NCBI RefSeq assembly: GCF_000022365.1
Contig: NC_012804.1
Location: 1,550,001-1,614,000, forward strand
Source: Thermococcus gammatolerans EJ3
Lineage (GTDB): Archaea; Methanobacteriota_B; Thermococci; Thermococcales; Thermococcaceae
DNA: 64,000 nt
Direction of reading: 5' to 3'
The notes under the pieces were generated by a model. The model saw only the letters and a program-made list of their open reading frames with translations. It was not told where the DNA came from and ran no database searches. The position numbers and the translations under genes were made by a program. Positions 1 through 9,340 of this stretch are shown here, piece by piece; position 1 is the first letter of the stretch, and the number at the start of each line of letters is the position of its first letter.

Positions 1-884
1 TGGGAACTGTAAAAACTGAAGAGGCAACCCCCCAACTCCTCGCCAGGATGATGGTCGGCAGGGACGTGGTGTTAAAGATTGAAAAACCACCCAAGGAGCC
101 GGGCAAACCAGTTCTCAGGGTTGAGAACCTGTGGGTCAAGGGGGACAGAGGTGAGGAAGCCGTCAAGGGGCTCTCATTTGAGGTCAGGGAGGGGGAGATA
201 CTCGGCATTGCTGGGGTTGAAGGGAACGGGCAGACTGAGCTTATCGAGGCAATAACTGGCCTTAGAAAGCTGGAAAAAGGGAAAGTAGAACTCAACGGGG
301 TCGACGTAACTGGCAGGCCACCAAAAGAACTCTACGACCTTGGAATGGCCCACATACCTGAAGACAGAACCAACATGGGGCTGATCCTCGACATGACCGT
401 CACCGAGAACTCAATCCTCGGCCTCCAGTGGAGGAAGAAATTCCAGAGGGCTAGGGGGATTATAAACTGGGTGGCGGCCCGGAGGCATGCAAACGAGTTA
501 ATATCCAAATTTGATATAGTGGCGCCGGGTCCGGACGCTCCCGTGAAAAGCCTAAGCGGTGGCAATCAACAAAAACTCATAGTGGCAAGGGAGGTCAGTA
601 AAGAGCCTGCCCTCATCGTGGCCGCTCAGCCCACCCGGGGAGTTGACGTCGCCTCGACGGAGTACATCAGAAACTACCTCGTCAAGCTGAGAAACGAGAA
701 CAAGGCGGTTCTACTGGTCTCCGCTGACCTCGATGAGATACTCCAGCTCAGCGACAGGATGGCAGTGATGTACGAGGGCCAGTTTATGGGCGTTGTAAAA
801 CCCGGAGAAGTTACTCTGGAAGAGATAGGTATGATGATGGGAGGTATTCGCTATGAAGAGCTCAAAAGGGCAAAAGGTGAGTGA
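1..884 (+). CDS. Nucleoside (BMP-family) ABC transporter ATPase, 5' truncated
   Basis: The reading frame is open from the window's first bases, so the gene begins upstream and only its second half is visible. What remains is the C-terminal nucleotide-binding domain of a two-domain sugar/nucleoside-type ATPase (YufO/RbsA class, usually about 500 aa): a degenerate Walker A GVEGNGQTEL, the signature LSGGNQQK, and a Walker B region ending QPTRGVD. It energises uptake through the two permeases that follow, the first of which overlaps it by 32 nt. The BMP-type binding protein is presumably upstream, outside the window. The substrate is inferred to be nucleosides from the permease family, not shown. 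Confidence 0.9.
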   Translation, partial: GTVKTEEATPQLLARMMVGRDVVLKIEKPPKEPGKPVLRVENLWVKGDRGEEAVKGLSFEVREGEILGIAGVEGNGQTELIEAITGLRKLEKGKVELNGVDVTGRPPKELYDLGMAHIPEDRTNMGLILDMTVTENSILGLQWRKKFQRARGIINWVAARRHANELISKFDIVAPGPDAPVKSLSGGNQQKLIVAREVSKEPALIVAAQPTRGVDVASTEYIRNYLVKLRNENKAVLLVSADLDEILQLSDRMAVMYEGQFMGVVKPGEVTLEEIGMMMGGIRYEELKRAKGE

Positions 885-1914
885 GGTACTCTCCAAAATA
901 AACATCAAAGCCTTCGTTGAGAGCGTCCTGGCGATATTAATCGGGTTCCTCATTGGGGCGATTATACTCCTCGCTTTCGGTTACGATCCTGTCGATGCCT
1001 ACGTCGCCCTCTTTAAGGGGGGACTGGCCTCAACGGACAACATAGCGGTGACCCTGCACTACTCTACTCCCTTAATGCTCACGGCCCTGACCTTCGCAAT
1101 CGGTGCCAGAACTGGAATCTTCAACATCGGTGCGGAGAGTTCGTTCTACTTCGGAGCCATAGCGGCGATAGCCTTCACGAACATCTGGGGCAACCTGTGG
1201 TTCGGTCTGCTGATGGGTATGGTTCTCGGAGCCCTCTGGGCCCTTCCAGCTGCGCTTCTCAAGGTTTACAGGGGCGTACACGAGGTCATCTCCACGATAA
1301 TGCTCAACTGGATAGGCTGGTACTTTGTCCTCTGGTTAATCGTGGGGCCATACGCAAATCCCAAGAACCCGATAAAGACAATTAAAGTGCCCCCCTCCGC
1401 AAGGCTTCCGCTTATAGGGAACACGGTTCTCTCATGGGGTTTCATCATAGCGGTCATCGCCTCAGTTTCCATATACTTCATCCTGTGGCACACCACACTG
1501 GGCTTTAGCATGAGGGCCAGCGGTTACAACGAGAAAGCAGCGAGATACGGTGGTATAAACCCCAAGATGGCTGTCCTCTGGTCATTTCTCATTGGTGGTA
1601 TGATGAGCGGTCTGGGGGGTGCGATGAAAATAATGGGTGACTATCCCGGCTATGCCATAAGTCAGGGAGGTGCCAACATTTACGGATTCGGTTTCGACGG
1701 AATAGGTGTTTCCCTCGTCGGAAGGAACCATCCCCTCGGCATAATCCTGTCCGCGATATTCTTTGGAATGTTAAAAGCCGGAACGTCTTCCATGCAGCAG
1801 ACAGGGGTTCCCCTCGAGATAGTGAGGGTTATCCAGGGTGTGATAATCATAACCGTTGCCATTCCAAGCCTGTATGACCTTATAAAGAAGGCCTTAGGAA
1901 GGGGGGCTGCATAA
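853..1914 (+). CDS. ABC transporter permease, YufP-like (nucleoside)
   Basis: A 353-aa polytopic membrane protein of the BPD_transp_2 class, as found with BMP-type nucleoside importers. A cytoplasmic N-terminus is followed by about nine hydrophobic segments. The stretch GVHEVISTIMLNWIG is typical of this permease family. It starts inside the ATPase gene (32-nt overlap) and its TAA overlaps the ATG of the second permease, so the three are almost certainly co-translated. Confidence 0.9.
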   Translation: MKSSKGQKVSEVLSKINIKAFVESVLAILIGFLIGAIILLAFGYDPVDAYVALFKGGLASTDNIAVTLHYSTPLMLTALTFAIGARTGIFNIGAESSFYFGAIAAIAFTNIWGNLWFGLLMGMVLGALWALPAALLKVYRGVHEVISTIMLNWIGWYFVLWLIVGPYANPKNPIKTIKVPPSARLPLIGNTVLSWGFIIAVIASVSIYFILWHTTLGFSMRASGYNEKAARYGGINPKMAVLWSFLIGGMMSGLGGAMKIMGDYPGYAISQGGANIYGFGFDGIGVSLVGRNHPLGIILSAIFFGMLKAGTSSMQQTGVPLEIVRVIQGVIIITVAIPSLYDLIKKALGRGAA

Positions 1915-2801
1915 TGGACGTCGGGGCCCTGATGGTCATTCTGAAAAACTCTCTGATGGCCATGGTTCCTATAGTGCTAACAAGTGTAGGTGCGGCGTGG
2001 AGCGAGAGGGCCGGAGTCGTTAGCATAGGCTACGAGGGGGTTCTCCTCGCGAGCGCGTTCTTTGGGGCAATATTCGCGGAGATAACAGGACACGCCTCCA
2101 TCGGACTGCTTGGCGGGCTTTTTGTTGGGGCACTCTTCGGAATGCTACACGGCTTCCTGACCGTCTACCTCAAGGGAGACCACGTAATCCCTGGCATCGG
2201 TATAAACCTCCTCGCCGCTGGACTAGTTCCCTTCGGAATCATAGCCTACTGGGGCACCGCAGGCCAGCATCAGCTTCCCTTTACCCTGTGGCACCTGAAA
2301 ACAAGGTACGGTGAGTTCAGCCCGATGATACTCGTCACGATAGCGATATCGATAATCACCTGGTGGGTGCTCTTCCGGACTCCCCTTGGCCTGCGCGTCA
2401 GGGCGGTTGGTGAGAACCCGGAGGCAGCAGATGCCCTCGGAATAAACGTCGAGAAGTACCGCTTCTGGTCAACTGTCTACGGCCACGCCCTGGCAGGTCT
2501 CGGCGGGGCTTACATGAGCGTTGACTGGCTCGGAATGGTGCACAAGACGATGTCCGGTGGAAGGGGCTTCATAGCCCTCGCCAACATGGTGTTCAGCAAC
2601 TGGAATCCGCTCGTCTCGCTCATCGGCGGCTGGCTCTTTGGCTTCTTCGATGGACTCGCAACGTGGCTCGCTCCAAAGCACTTGGTTCCAGAGCAGTTCA
2701 TCTACATGCTGCCCTACATAATGACGATAATCATCGTCGCGGGAATAATAGGAAAGGCAAGGCCACCGAAGTGGGATGGAAAACCGTACAAGAGGGAGTG
2801 A
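1914..2801 (+). CDS. ABC transporter permease, YufQ-like (nucleoside)
   Basis: A 295-aa second permease of the same importer, also BPD_transp_2, with about eight to nine membrane segments. Family-typical sequences include ERAGVVSIGYEGVLL near the N-terminus and RAVGENPEAADALGI mid-protein (the coupling-helix region facing the ATPase). The start codon overlaps the previous stop (TAATG). It is the last gene of the operon; a convergent gene ends 1 nt beyond its stop. Confidence 0.9.
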   Translation: MDVGALMVILKNSLMAMVPIVLTSVGAAWSERAGVVSIGYEGVLLASAFFGAIFAEITGHASIGLLGGLFVGALFGMLHGFLTVYLKGDHVIPGIGINLLAAGLVPFGIIAYWGTAGQHQLPFTLWHLKTRYGEFSPMILVTIAISIITWWVLFRTPLGLRVRAVGENPEAADALGINVEKYRFWSTVYGHALAGLGGAYMSVDWLGMVHKTMSGGRGFIALANMVFSNWNPLVSLIGGWLFGFFDGLATWLAPKHLVPEQFIYMLPYIMTIIIVAGIIGKARPPKWDGKPYKRE

Positions 2802-2802
2802 T

Positions 2803-3786
2803 TCAGCCTTTCAGCACGTAGCCGAGGGCTGTGCCGAGGGAGAGACCAGCGAATAGGGCCGAAAGAACGTAGGCCAAGTCGTAACCGTTTCCTTTTTTCT
2901 CCACTTCAACCCTCTTTTCACCCACCGCCCTCAGAACGTTCACCGCATTCTCCCTGAGGACCTCCGTGTAAGGCCTGCCCTCCCAGAAAACAACAACCCC
3001 TGCCAAGGGCTTTCCGCTCTTTTCAGCAAGCTCAAACGCGGCGTTCCGAAGCTGAACCGGGCTCTGGAGGGAGTAAACTATCACATCGGATTCCCCGGCA
3101 ACGGGTACGAGCTCGTCCACGCCCCTGGCCGGCACTTCCTCCTCGGGTTTTATTGAGGCTATTGCCTTTATTCCGAGCCACTCAACGGCGTACTGAACCG
3201 GGGGCATATTTATAACGGCGCTCTTGTTGGCAACGAAACCTGAAAAGGCCCACTTTATGGCACTGACCTTCGTCCTGAAGATGTCGAAGTCCCTCCGATA
3301 CGTTTCCGCGTTGGCCGGATCGACTTTCTCAAGTGCTCCTTCCGTTGCAGATGCTATCGCCAAGGCGTTGTCCGGATCGAGCCATGCCCCATGAGGGTTG
3401 TCTTTGCCACCGTACCAGCGTTCGGGAAGGTAGTGAAAGCCTTTAACCTTGAAGTCGTCTATGAGCAAAACCTCAGCGTTGATGACGCCTTCTTCCTTGA
3501 GCTGGGCAATCTTGGCCTCAACGGGCAAGTGGCCACCTGTGGTGACTATTACATCCGCCCTCTGGAGGAGGTTTATCTGCTCGGCGCTGAGCTGGTACTC
3601 GTGCGGATCCGCCCCGAGAGGAACCAGTGTCACGACCTCGACGGAGTTTCCGAAAGCTTCTTCCACTATCGACGCTATAGGCCCTATGCTCGCCACGACG
3701 AGGGGTCTTCTCTCCTCCGCACCGGCCCCGGGGGCAATGAGGCCCAAGAGGAGAATTGTGAGCAGGAACGCGTGACCTCTCCTCAT
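2803..3786 (-). CDS. ZnuA-like metal ABC transporter substrate-binding protein, membrane-anchored
   Basis: A 327-aa cluster A-I (ZnuA/TroA) binding protein. An N-terminal signal segment (about 5-23) precedes the two-lobe domain. Two expected metal-ligand motifs are present, DPHEY (His62) and NPHGAWLDP (His132). At the third site, where ZnuA usually has HxAFxYF, this protein reads MPPVQYAVEW, so the canonical third histidine is missing. A C-terminal hydrophobic helix (about 307-325) probably tethers it to the membrane. No znuB/znuC partner is adjacent, so it either serves a distant transporter or acts differently. Start ATG follows GGTGATC. Confidence 0.75.
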   Translation of the reverse strand: MRRGHAFLLTILLLGLIAPGAGAEERRPLVVASIGPIASIVEEAFGNSVEVVTLVPLGADPHEYQLSAEQINLLQRADVIVTTGGHLPVEAKIAQLKEEGVINAEVLLIDDFKVKGFHYLPERWYGGKDNPHGAWLDPDNALAIASATEGALEKVDPANAETYRRDFDIFRTKVSAIKWAFSGFVANKSAVINMPPVQYAVEWLGIKAIASIKPEEEVPARGVDELVPVAGESDVIVYSLQSPVQLRNAAFELAEKSGKPLAGVVVFWEGRPYTEVLRENAVNVLRAVGEKRVEVEKKGNGYDLAYVLSALFAGLSLGTALGYVLKG

Positions 3787-3842
3787 GTTAGATCACCCTA
3801 ATCCAGTTCGGAAAAACGGTTTAAAAAAATGAACCCAGGGGA

Positions 3843-4130
3843 TCAGTCGTCCTTTCCGTTATCGCTCTTTATATGCGGCTTGCCGATCGCTATGGTGAAG
3901 CCCTTGAAGCTGTCGTCCTTCCTGTTGAACTCTATAGCCAAAGGAAGGCCGTTGTCCTCGTTGAAGACTATCCTTACTATCCTCGCCCGCGAGTGGTCGT
4001 TCAGATAGTCTTCCTTCAGGCTCTCGTACTCATCGATAACTCGGTCGATGCTCTCGCTGTGCATGTCGTAGATTTCCCGCGCGTAGACGCTGTGGTTTCG
4101 AATCTCCTCGATCTTCTTTTCCCTGTCCAA
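3843..4130 (-). CDS. Small conserved hypothetical protein, TTG start
   Basis: A charged 95-aa protein that I do not recognise. The N-terminal half looks helical and acidic; the C-terminal half has beta-like segments (RIVRIVFNEDNGLPLAIEF). The only start giving the full helix is TTG at 4130, preceded by GGGAGTGG. It lies 12 nt downstream of the phosphoribosyltransferase gene on the same strand, so the two are probably co-transcribed. No enzyme motif is visible. Confidence 0.6.
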   Translation of the reverse strand: MDREKKIEEIRNHSVYAREIYDMHSESIDRVIDEYESLKEDYLNDHSRARIVRIVFNEDNGLPLAIEFNRKDDSFKGFTIAIGKPHIKSDNGKDD

Positions 4131-4142
4131 GCTACCACTCCC

Positions 4143-4790
4143 TCAGGCTTTGCGCCACTTCCCGTCGCGGAACTTAAAAACCTTCCTCCTCTCTGCCATC
4201 CTGAGGGCTTCCTCGAGCTTGCCCTTCGGAACCTCCATTCCGTGGAGTTCCTTGAAGAGCTCGACTATCTCGTCGGTGCTCACCGCTTCCTTCTCGTCTA
4301 GGATGTTGTTCACGAGGTTGATCATGTCCTCAACGAAGTTCCATGGGAAGACTATCCACGCCCAGTCGATTTCCTCGCCGAAGTAGTCGGGCTTGAAGCG
4401 CGAACCCTTAATTGTGAGGAGCGTAGCTGTTCTTATCTCGGCAGGCTTCTGGTTCTCGACGTAGTTCTTGGCGAGGGTTAAGCTCTCGCCCGTGTCGCTG
4501 ATGTCATCAACGATGAGAACCTTCTTGCCACCCAAGTCGTAGCTGGTGCCGTACTTGAGCCTGGCCTTGCCATCCGGGGTTGCGGTAACACCCCAGTGCT
4601 CGACCTTCAGGCTGACCAAATCCTTCACGCCGAGGTAGTCGCAGTAGAGCCTTGCCGGAACCCAGCCGCCGCGGGCAAGGCCGACTATAACGTCAGGCCT
4701 CCAGCCGTCCTCCAAAACTTTCCAGGCCCCCTCCTTGGCCCATCTCTCAATGTCTTCCCAAGAAGCAAGCTTAGCAGGAAACTTCTTCAT
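4143..4790 (-). CDS. Purine (xanthine/guanine/hypoxanthine) phosphoribosyltransferase
   Basis: A 215-aa type I phosphoribosyltransferase of the COG2236 group, which makes purine nucleotides from base plus PRPP. The PRPP-binding loop is VLIVDDISDTGES (residues 91-103). GLARGGWVPAR (about 37-47) is the PPi-loop region. The enzyme core covers roughly the first 150 residues; a C-terminal extension resembles a small winged-helix segment. Role: purine salvage. The exact base preference cannot be read from sequence. Confidence 0.8.
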   Translation of the reverse strand: MKKFPAKLASWEDIERWAKEGAWKVLEDGWRPDVIVGLARGGWVPARLYCDYLGVKDLVSLKVEHWGVTATPDGKARLKYGTSYDLGGKKVLIVDDISDTGESLTLAKNYVENQKPAEIRTATLLTIKGSRFKPDYFGEEIDWAWIVFPWNFVEDMINLVNNILDEKEAVSTDEIVELFKELHGMEVPKGKLEEALRMAERRKVFKFRDGKWRKA

Positions 4791-4848
4791 TGGATTTCCC
4801 TTAAGAAACGGGGGAGAAAGTCCTATTTAAATTTTCCGCTGAAAGAAA

Positions 4849-5103
4849 TCAGGAATAGCGGAGCTTGACGTAGAGGTTGACCCCACTCTGAAAGGCGGCA
4901 AGGCCGTTGAGGGCTGTGAAAATCCAGTCCCTCGGTGGAAGGTACGCGTAGATGGTCAGCAGCGTCGATGCGGTGAAGTATATCAGGATGAACTTCATGT
5001 TCAGAGGGCACTTCTTGGTTCTGAGAGTTTCAATCGTCTGGGGAACCCACGAGCCGACGAGCATGAGCATGCCAATCAGGCCTATCATCTCAATCCACGC
5101 CAT
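4849..5103 (-). CDS. SemiSWEET-like PQ-loop membrane protein
   Basis: An 84-aa protein with three membrane helices and a PQ motif in the first (SWVPQTIETLRTKKC), the hallmark of SemiSWEET half-transporters, which dimerise to pass sugars. The ATG at 5103 is preceded by a near-perfect GGAGGTGA. A longer in-frame extension to 5208 lacks both homology and a binding site, so it was rejected as the start. Substrate unknown. Confidence 0.75.
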   Translation of the reverse strand: MAWIEMIGLIGMLMLVGSWVPQTIETLRTKKCPLNMKFILIYFTASTLLTIYAYLPPRDWIFTALNGLAAFQSGVNLYVKLRYS

Positions 5104-5208
5104 TTTCTCACCTCCAAACCCGAGGAGGGAGAGCATAAAAAAGGTTTTTGCACGATTTTGGCTCAAAAAAAGGTTATGAAATCCCTTCCTTTGAGAAAGA
5201 AACGGCAA

Positions 5209-5670
5209 TTAAACGGTGGTTGCCATCCTTGACATGGCCCACGTCTTGACGTCCTCATCGAGGATGTCGTTTATTATCCTCATCGCCTCGGAAACCTTGC
5301 CCTCCCTCGCGAGCTTTAAGGCAACCTCCGCCTGTATCTTCGACCTGTTGGAAAGATCCCTGATGAACTCCGCTACCCTAAGGGCCTCCTCGTGAAGTCC
5401 GAGCGACAGGAAGTCAAAGGCGAGGCTCATAAGGGCCTTGGTGGCGTCTCCGGATGGCAGATCGGACGTGACGTTGATAGCCCTCTCGAGGGCCTCCCGA
5501 TAATCCCTCCCCTCCCTGGCCAGGTAAACCGCTATCTTGGAGAAGGCCTTCGCCTTGACCTTATCGTCCGGGATCTGTTCGGCCATTTCCAGGGCCGCAT
5601 CGTACCTTCCCGAGTTAAGGAGCCTCATAACCGTGTCGTAGAGGGCACGTGAACGGTACCAAACCTGCAT
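5209..5670 (-). CDS. Alpha-helical (TPR-like) repeat protein
   Basis: A 153-aa all-helical protein built from repeated helix pairs of about 35 residues, e.g. RYDAALEMAEQI, EALRVAEFI and EAMRIINDI, resembling tetratricopeptide repeats. These usually mediate protein contacts; no partner is evident. The ATG at 5670 is chosen over that at 5688 because GGGGGA lies at the right distance before it. It is divergent from the signal peptide peptidase gene. Confidence 0.65.
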   Translation of the reverse strand: MQVWYRSRALYDTVMRLLNSGRYDAALEMAEQIPDDKVKAKAFSKIAVYLAREGRDYREALERAINVTSDLPSGDATKALMSLAFDFLSLGLHEEALRVAEFIRDLSNRSKIQAEVALKLAREGKVSEAMRIINDILDEDVKTWAMSRMATTV

Positions 5671-5766
5671 AGCCTTTCCCCCAAACATCTAACGCAGTTG
5701 AGGTTTTAAACGTCCCGGTGGACAACTTTAAAAGAGATTCCTCCCATGAACTCAGGGGAGTTGAAC

Positions 5767-6756
5767 ATGGAGAGAGACGTGTGGAAGTACATCACTTTTA
5801 TCCTCGTCCTCATTCTCGGCGTCTTCGTTATGTCCACGACCCTTCTCTACCTCCAGAACCAGAGTCTCAGCAGTTACGTTCCCCCCAACGCCACCTGCAG
5901 AACCGAGGTCGTGATCGGTAACCAGACGGCCGAAACAGCACTCCAGGCAAGGATCGCGGAGCTCCAGTCCCTAATCAGGGCAATCGAGATGGAGAGGGGA
6001 GGCACCAACGTCACGAACGCGACAATAGCCCTTGTACCAATCTTCGGCGTTATCGAGGGTCAAACGGCACTCAACACAGTGACAACCCTCGAGAAGCTGA
6101 TGAAGGACGATTCCGTTGGGGGCGTCCTCCTCTGGATCGAAAGCCCGGGTGGAGACGTTGGTGCCGTGAGGGAGATCTACCACGAGGTCCAGGTTCTCAG
6201 GGCTAAAAAGCCGGTCGTCGCGTACACGGGAGGCATAGCCGCTTCAGGCGGCTACTACATCGCCGTCGGGGCCGAGAGGATAATAGCGGATCCCCTTGCC
6301 GAGGTCGGGAGCATAGGCGTTATCTACGTCCACTTCAACCTGGCGGACAACTACGCCTCAAACGGAATAAAGGTCGACGTCTTCAAAACCGGGCCCCACA
6401 AGGACATGGGCGCCGAGTGGAGGGCCCTCACCGAGTACGAGAGGAAGAAGATCTGGGGAATGATAGACGCCTACTTCCAGAGCTTTTTACAGGCCGTCAG
6501 TATGGGGCGGAACATGACGCTCAACGAGACCAGAGAGTACGCAACGGGCGAGACATGGCTTGCCATTAAGGTGAACGGAACGCTCGTGGACGAAACCGGC
6601 AACTTCCAGACGGCAGTGGAGGAACTCGAAAAGCTTATGGGTGTTGAGAGCGCAGAGATTAAGGTGTACGGCTCGCCGACCCAGAGCTACTCCCTCGGCG
6701 TCTTTGGGGAGGGAGCCCTCTACCTCGATCCGCGCTACCTACGGCTGAGGGGGTGA
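5767..6756 (+). CDS. sppA: Signal peptide peptidase SppA (membrane serine protease)
   Basis: A 329-aa archaeal SppA, cleaving remnant signal peptides in the membrane. One N-terminal membrane helix (about 8-30) precedes the ClpP/crotonase-fold protease domain. The Ser/Lys dyad is visible: the Ser in AASGGYY (Ser160) and the second Lys in KTGPHKD (Lys212), 52 residues apart as in characterised Thermococcus SppA. ATG 5767 has GGGGAG upstream; an alternative ATG at 5746 adds seven residues. It heads a likely three-gene operon. Confidence 0.9.
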   Translation: MERDVWKYITFILVLILGVFVMSTTLLYLQNQSLSSYVPPNATCRTEVVIGNQTAETALQARIAELQSLIRAIEMERGGTNVTNATIALVPIFGVIEGQTALNTVTTLEKLMKDDSVGGVLLWIESPGGDVGAVREIYHEVQVLRAKKPVVAYTGGIAASGGYYIAVGAERIIADPLAEVGSIGVIYVHFNLADNYASNGIKVDVFKTGPHKDMGAEWRALTEYERKKIWGMIDAYFQSFLQAVSMGRNMTLNETREYATGETWLAIKVNGTLVDETGNFQTAVEELEKLMGVESAEIKVYGSPTQSYSLGVFGEGALYLDPRYLRLRG

Positions 6757-6760
6757 GGGC

Positions 6761-7240
6761 ATGCTCTGCGAGGAGAAGCTTGAGATCTTCGAGAACGGCT
6801 TTGAGGACGGGAAGTTCAAGCTCAGGATAGAGTACTATGGAAAGGACGCCAGAAAGCTTCTCCTCGCGGTGATACGGGAGCTTTACCTTCCAGACTACGG
6901 TGAAGACTACGTCTACCCCTTCGAATGCGCCAAGGAGTTCTGGGGCATCTACCTTGACCCCGGCGAGATAGTCGCGGAAAAGCCCGACTTCAGCCCGGTT
7001 AAGTTTATCAACAGGAGCGTCATGAACAGGCTCGAAAAGACCCTCAATGAAATAGATGCCCCGGCTGAGATCAAGGAGAGCATAGGGCTTGAAAAGGCCG
7101 AGGTCGTCAAGTTAAAGAGAGCATTGCTCGCGCTCGGAAAGGACTTCATCCTCGACGAGAGGGGCTACCTCATAGTCTTCAGCAAACCGAGCGCGAGGGA
7201 GCTGATACTGAAGTACCTGGGGATGCTGGATGAGGAATGA
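6761..7240 (+). CDS. Conserved hypothetical protein
   Basis: A 159-aa acidic soluble protein without a recognisable motif. N-terminal beta-strands are followed by predicted helices; there is no signal peptide or membrane segment. It begins 4 nt after sppA and overlaps the AI-2E family gene by 11 nt, so it is translated with two membrane proteins. Function unknown. Confidence 0.65.
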   Translation: MLCEEKLEIFENGFEDGKFKLRIEYYGKDARKLLLAVIRELYLPDYGEDYVYPFECAKEFWGIYLDPGEIVAEKPDFSPVKFINRSVMNRLEKTLNEIDAPAEIKESIGLEKAEVVKLKRALLALGKDFILDERGYLIVFSKPSARELILKYLGMLDEE

Positions 7241-8231
7241 AACCCTCATCTGGGCGATCGTCACGGTTGTTATCCTTTACCTTGTGTGGTTAGTGGTGAG
7301 TCCCGTTGTTTCCCCAATAATCCTCGCCCTCGCAGTTGCCTACGTTACCTACCCCCTCCATGAGAAGCTGCTACCAAAAATCGGCCGGAGAAAGGCCGCC
7401 TTTCTCCTGACAGCCATAATAGCTGTTCTCTCATTTTTGTTCCTGATTGGGTTCGTGCTCTGGATCAACGACGTCAAGTACCAGATAGTCAGGTATATGG
7501 AGATATCCTTCACCTGGCTCCAGTCGGTAACGGTTTCCTCCCAGAGGATCAACGAAGTCCTAACGGCCATAACCGAGGGGGTAAGATCAAGGATAGAGTC
7601 CTACATCGTCAGTTACACGTACTCCATACCGAAGCTCGCGCTGGAGATCTTCGTCATGCTCTTCGTCTACTATGGGGCCCTAGTGAACGCGGAGGAAATC
7701 GGGAGGGAACTCTACAACCTCCTGCCACCCCAAAGGAAGGAGTTCGGAATCAGGCTCATCGAGGCCGCCCGCTACACACTGGATACCCTTCTCAAGAGCT
7801 GGCTCACCCTGAGTGTTTTGAAGGGGTTCGCAACGGCCCTCGGCTTCTGGGCCTTTGGAATCGCCCCAACGAGCGGTGCAATAGCCCTCGGTATTCTAAC
7901 GGCCTTCGTTGAGCTCCTTCCCTTCCTCGGTGGCTGGCTCATCTGGATCCCCGGTGTGGTCTACCTCATTCACTCTTCCAACTACGTTCTAGCGTTCCTC
8001 TTCGCCGTTTACTCCATAGTTTTCGTATCCCCCCTACCGGACTTCGTGCTGGCCCCCAAGATGACCCTGAGGAGGCGTGGACTGAACGCCCTCATCTCCC
8101 TTCTCGGAATCTTCGGTGGCCTCTGGGCCTTCGGACTCGTCGGAATAATAATAGGACCCGTCTCCCTCGGTCTGCTGGCGACGGTTATTGAGGAATGGAA
8201 AAAAGCGATGGAGAGCCAACCGGCCGAATAA
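7230..8231 (+). CDS. AI-2E family transporter (PF01594 type)
   Basis: A 333-aa polytopic membrane protein with an N-terminal helix pair, a central amphipathic region (about 85-125), and C-terminal helices containing GILTAFVELLPFLGG, a characteristic AI-2E family segment. Members export small molecules or antiport Na+/H+; the substrate here cannot be predicted. Its ATG lies inside the preceding gene (11-nt overlap). Confidence 0.85.
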   Translation: MRNETLIWAIVTVVILYLVWLVVSPVVSPIILALAVAYVTYPLHEKLLPKIGRRKAAFLLTAIIAVLSFLFLIGFVLWINDVKYQIVRYMEISFTWLQSVTVSSQRINEVLTAITEGVRSRIESYIVSYTYSIPKLALEIFVMLFVYYGALVNAEEIGRELYNLLPPQRKEFGIRLIEAARYTLDTLLKSWLTLSVLKGFATALGFWAFGIAPTSGAIALGILTAFVELLPFLGGWLIWIPGVVYLIHSSNYVLAFLFAVYSIVFVSPLPDFVLAPKMTLRRRGLNALISLLGIFGGLWAFGLVGIIIGPVSLGLLATVIEEWKKAMESQPAE

Positions 8232-8371
8232 ATGGCGACCCTATAGCATCGAGCGCCTCCTCCACGTCTTTTTGGTTCCGATGATGCCCACTCACCCAAG
8301 AGAAGATTTTCCGCAAACTTCATTAGCACCACTGCCAAGACCCATCAGGAGCCAACAAACGGGTGAGAGGC

Positions 8372-9340
8372 ATGATAATCCGGACGCCGAAGAGGCTTCA
8401 CCTCGGCCTGATAGACCCAACGGGCTCGCTCGGAAGGCGCTTCGGAAGCCTCGGGGTGGCGCTTGAGGGCGGCTACGATGTCAAGGTTCTTCCAGCGGAA
8501 AGGCTTGAGGTGAGGGCTGAAGGGGAAGACGTAGAGACGATAAAGAAGGCTGTTGAGAAGATGAACTCGACCTTTGGAACCGGAACCGGCTACCTGATTG
8601 AGGTGCGGAAGACCATTCCGAGGCACGTTGGTCTCGGCTCAACGACCCAGCTGAGCTTGGCCGTTGGAACCGCAATAGCGAGGCTCAACAACCTGAGCGT
8701 TTCGATTGAGGGGCTCGCCGAGGCCCTCGGAAGGGGAAAGAACAGCGGGGCCGGGATTTACGCCTTCGCTTACGGTGGTTTCGTCCTCGACGGCGGAGTC
8801 AAGAAGGGAGTCCCACCACTTATAATCCGTGAAGACTTTCCGGAGGAGTGGGCGTTCCTGCTCGTGATTCCAGAGCTCAGGCCGGGCCTCGACGAAGAGG
8901 AGGAAAAGCCGATAATGGGCGGAAACTTCGGGAGCGCTGAAGTGGCCAGGGAGATAAGCCACCGCATTTTACTCGGCCTCCTGCCAGCGCTAAAGGAGAG
9001 GAACATAAAAGCCTTCGGAGAGCACCTCTCCGCAATACAGAGGCTCGTGGGCAGGCACTTCGCGGAGTTCCAGGGCGGTGAGTTCAGGGGGGACGTTAAG
9101 CTAATTCTCGACTGGCTGGGTGAGAAAACATACGGCGCAGGCCAGAGCAGCTGGGGGCCGACCGTTTACGGCCTAATCCTGAAAGGGGAGTTCCAGAGGC
9201 TCTCGGCGGAGCTGAGTGACTATCTACGGGAGCACGGGATAAAAGCTAAAGTCGAACTCTGCCTTCCGAGGAACACGGGAGCAGAGGTTGTAAGCGAGAA
9301 CGCCTTCCTGGAAAGGTTGATAAGGAGCGTGGCGCAATGA
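8372..9340 (+). CDS. Beta-ribofuranosylaminobenzene 5'-phosphate synthase family protein
   Basis: A 322-aa GHMP-superfamily protein of the beta-RFAP synthase family, opening with TPKRLHLGLIDPTGSLGRRF and carrying the glycine-rich GLGSTTQLSLAVGTAIA. In methanogens the enzyme joins PRPP and p-hydroxy/aminobenzoate in methanopterin synthesis. Thermococcales are not methanogens, so here it probably serves a related pterin cofactor; that is inference. ATG 8372 follows GGGTGAGAGG; a GTG at 8363 is the alternative. Its stop overlaps the next start (ATGA). Confidence 0.85.
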   Translation: MIIRTPKRLHLGLIDPTGSLGRRFGSLGVALEGGYDVKVLPAERLEVRAEGEDVETIKKAVEKMNSTFGTGTGYLIEVRKTIPRHVGLGSTTQLSLAVGTAIARLNNLSVSIEGLAEALGRGKNSGAGIYAFAYGGFVLDGGVKKGVPPLIIREDFPEEWAFLLVIPELRPGLDEEEEKPIMGGNFGSAEVAREISHRILLGLLPALKERNIKAFGEHLSAIQRLVGRHFAEFQGGEFRGDVKLILDWLGEKTYGAGQSSWGPTVYGLILKGEFQRLSAELSDYLREHGIKAKVELCLPRNTGAEVVSENAFLERLIRSVAQ

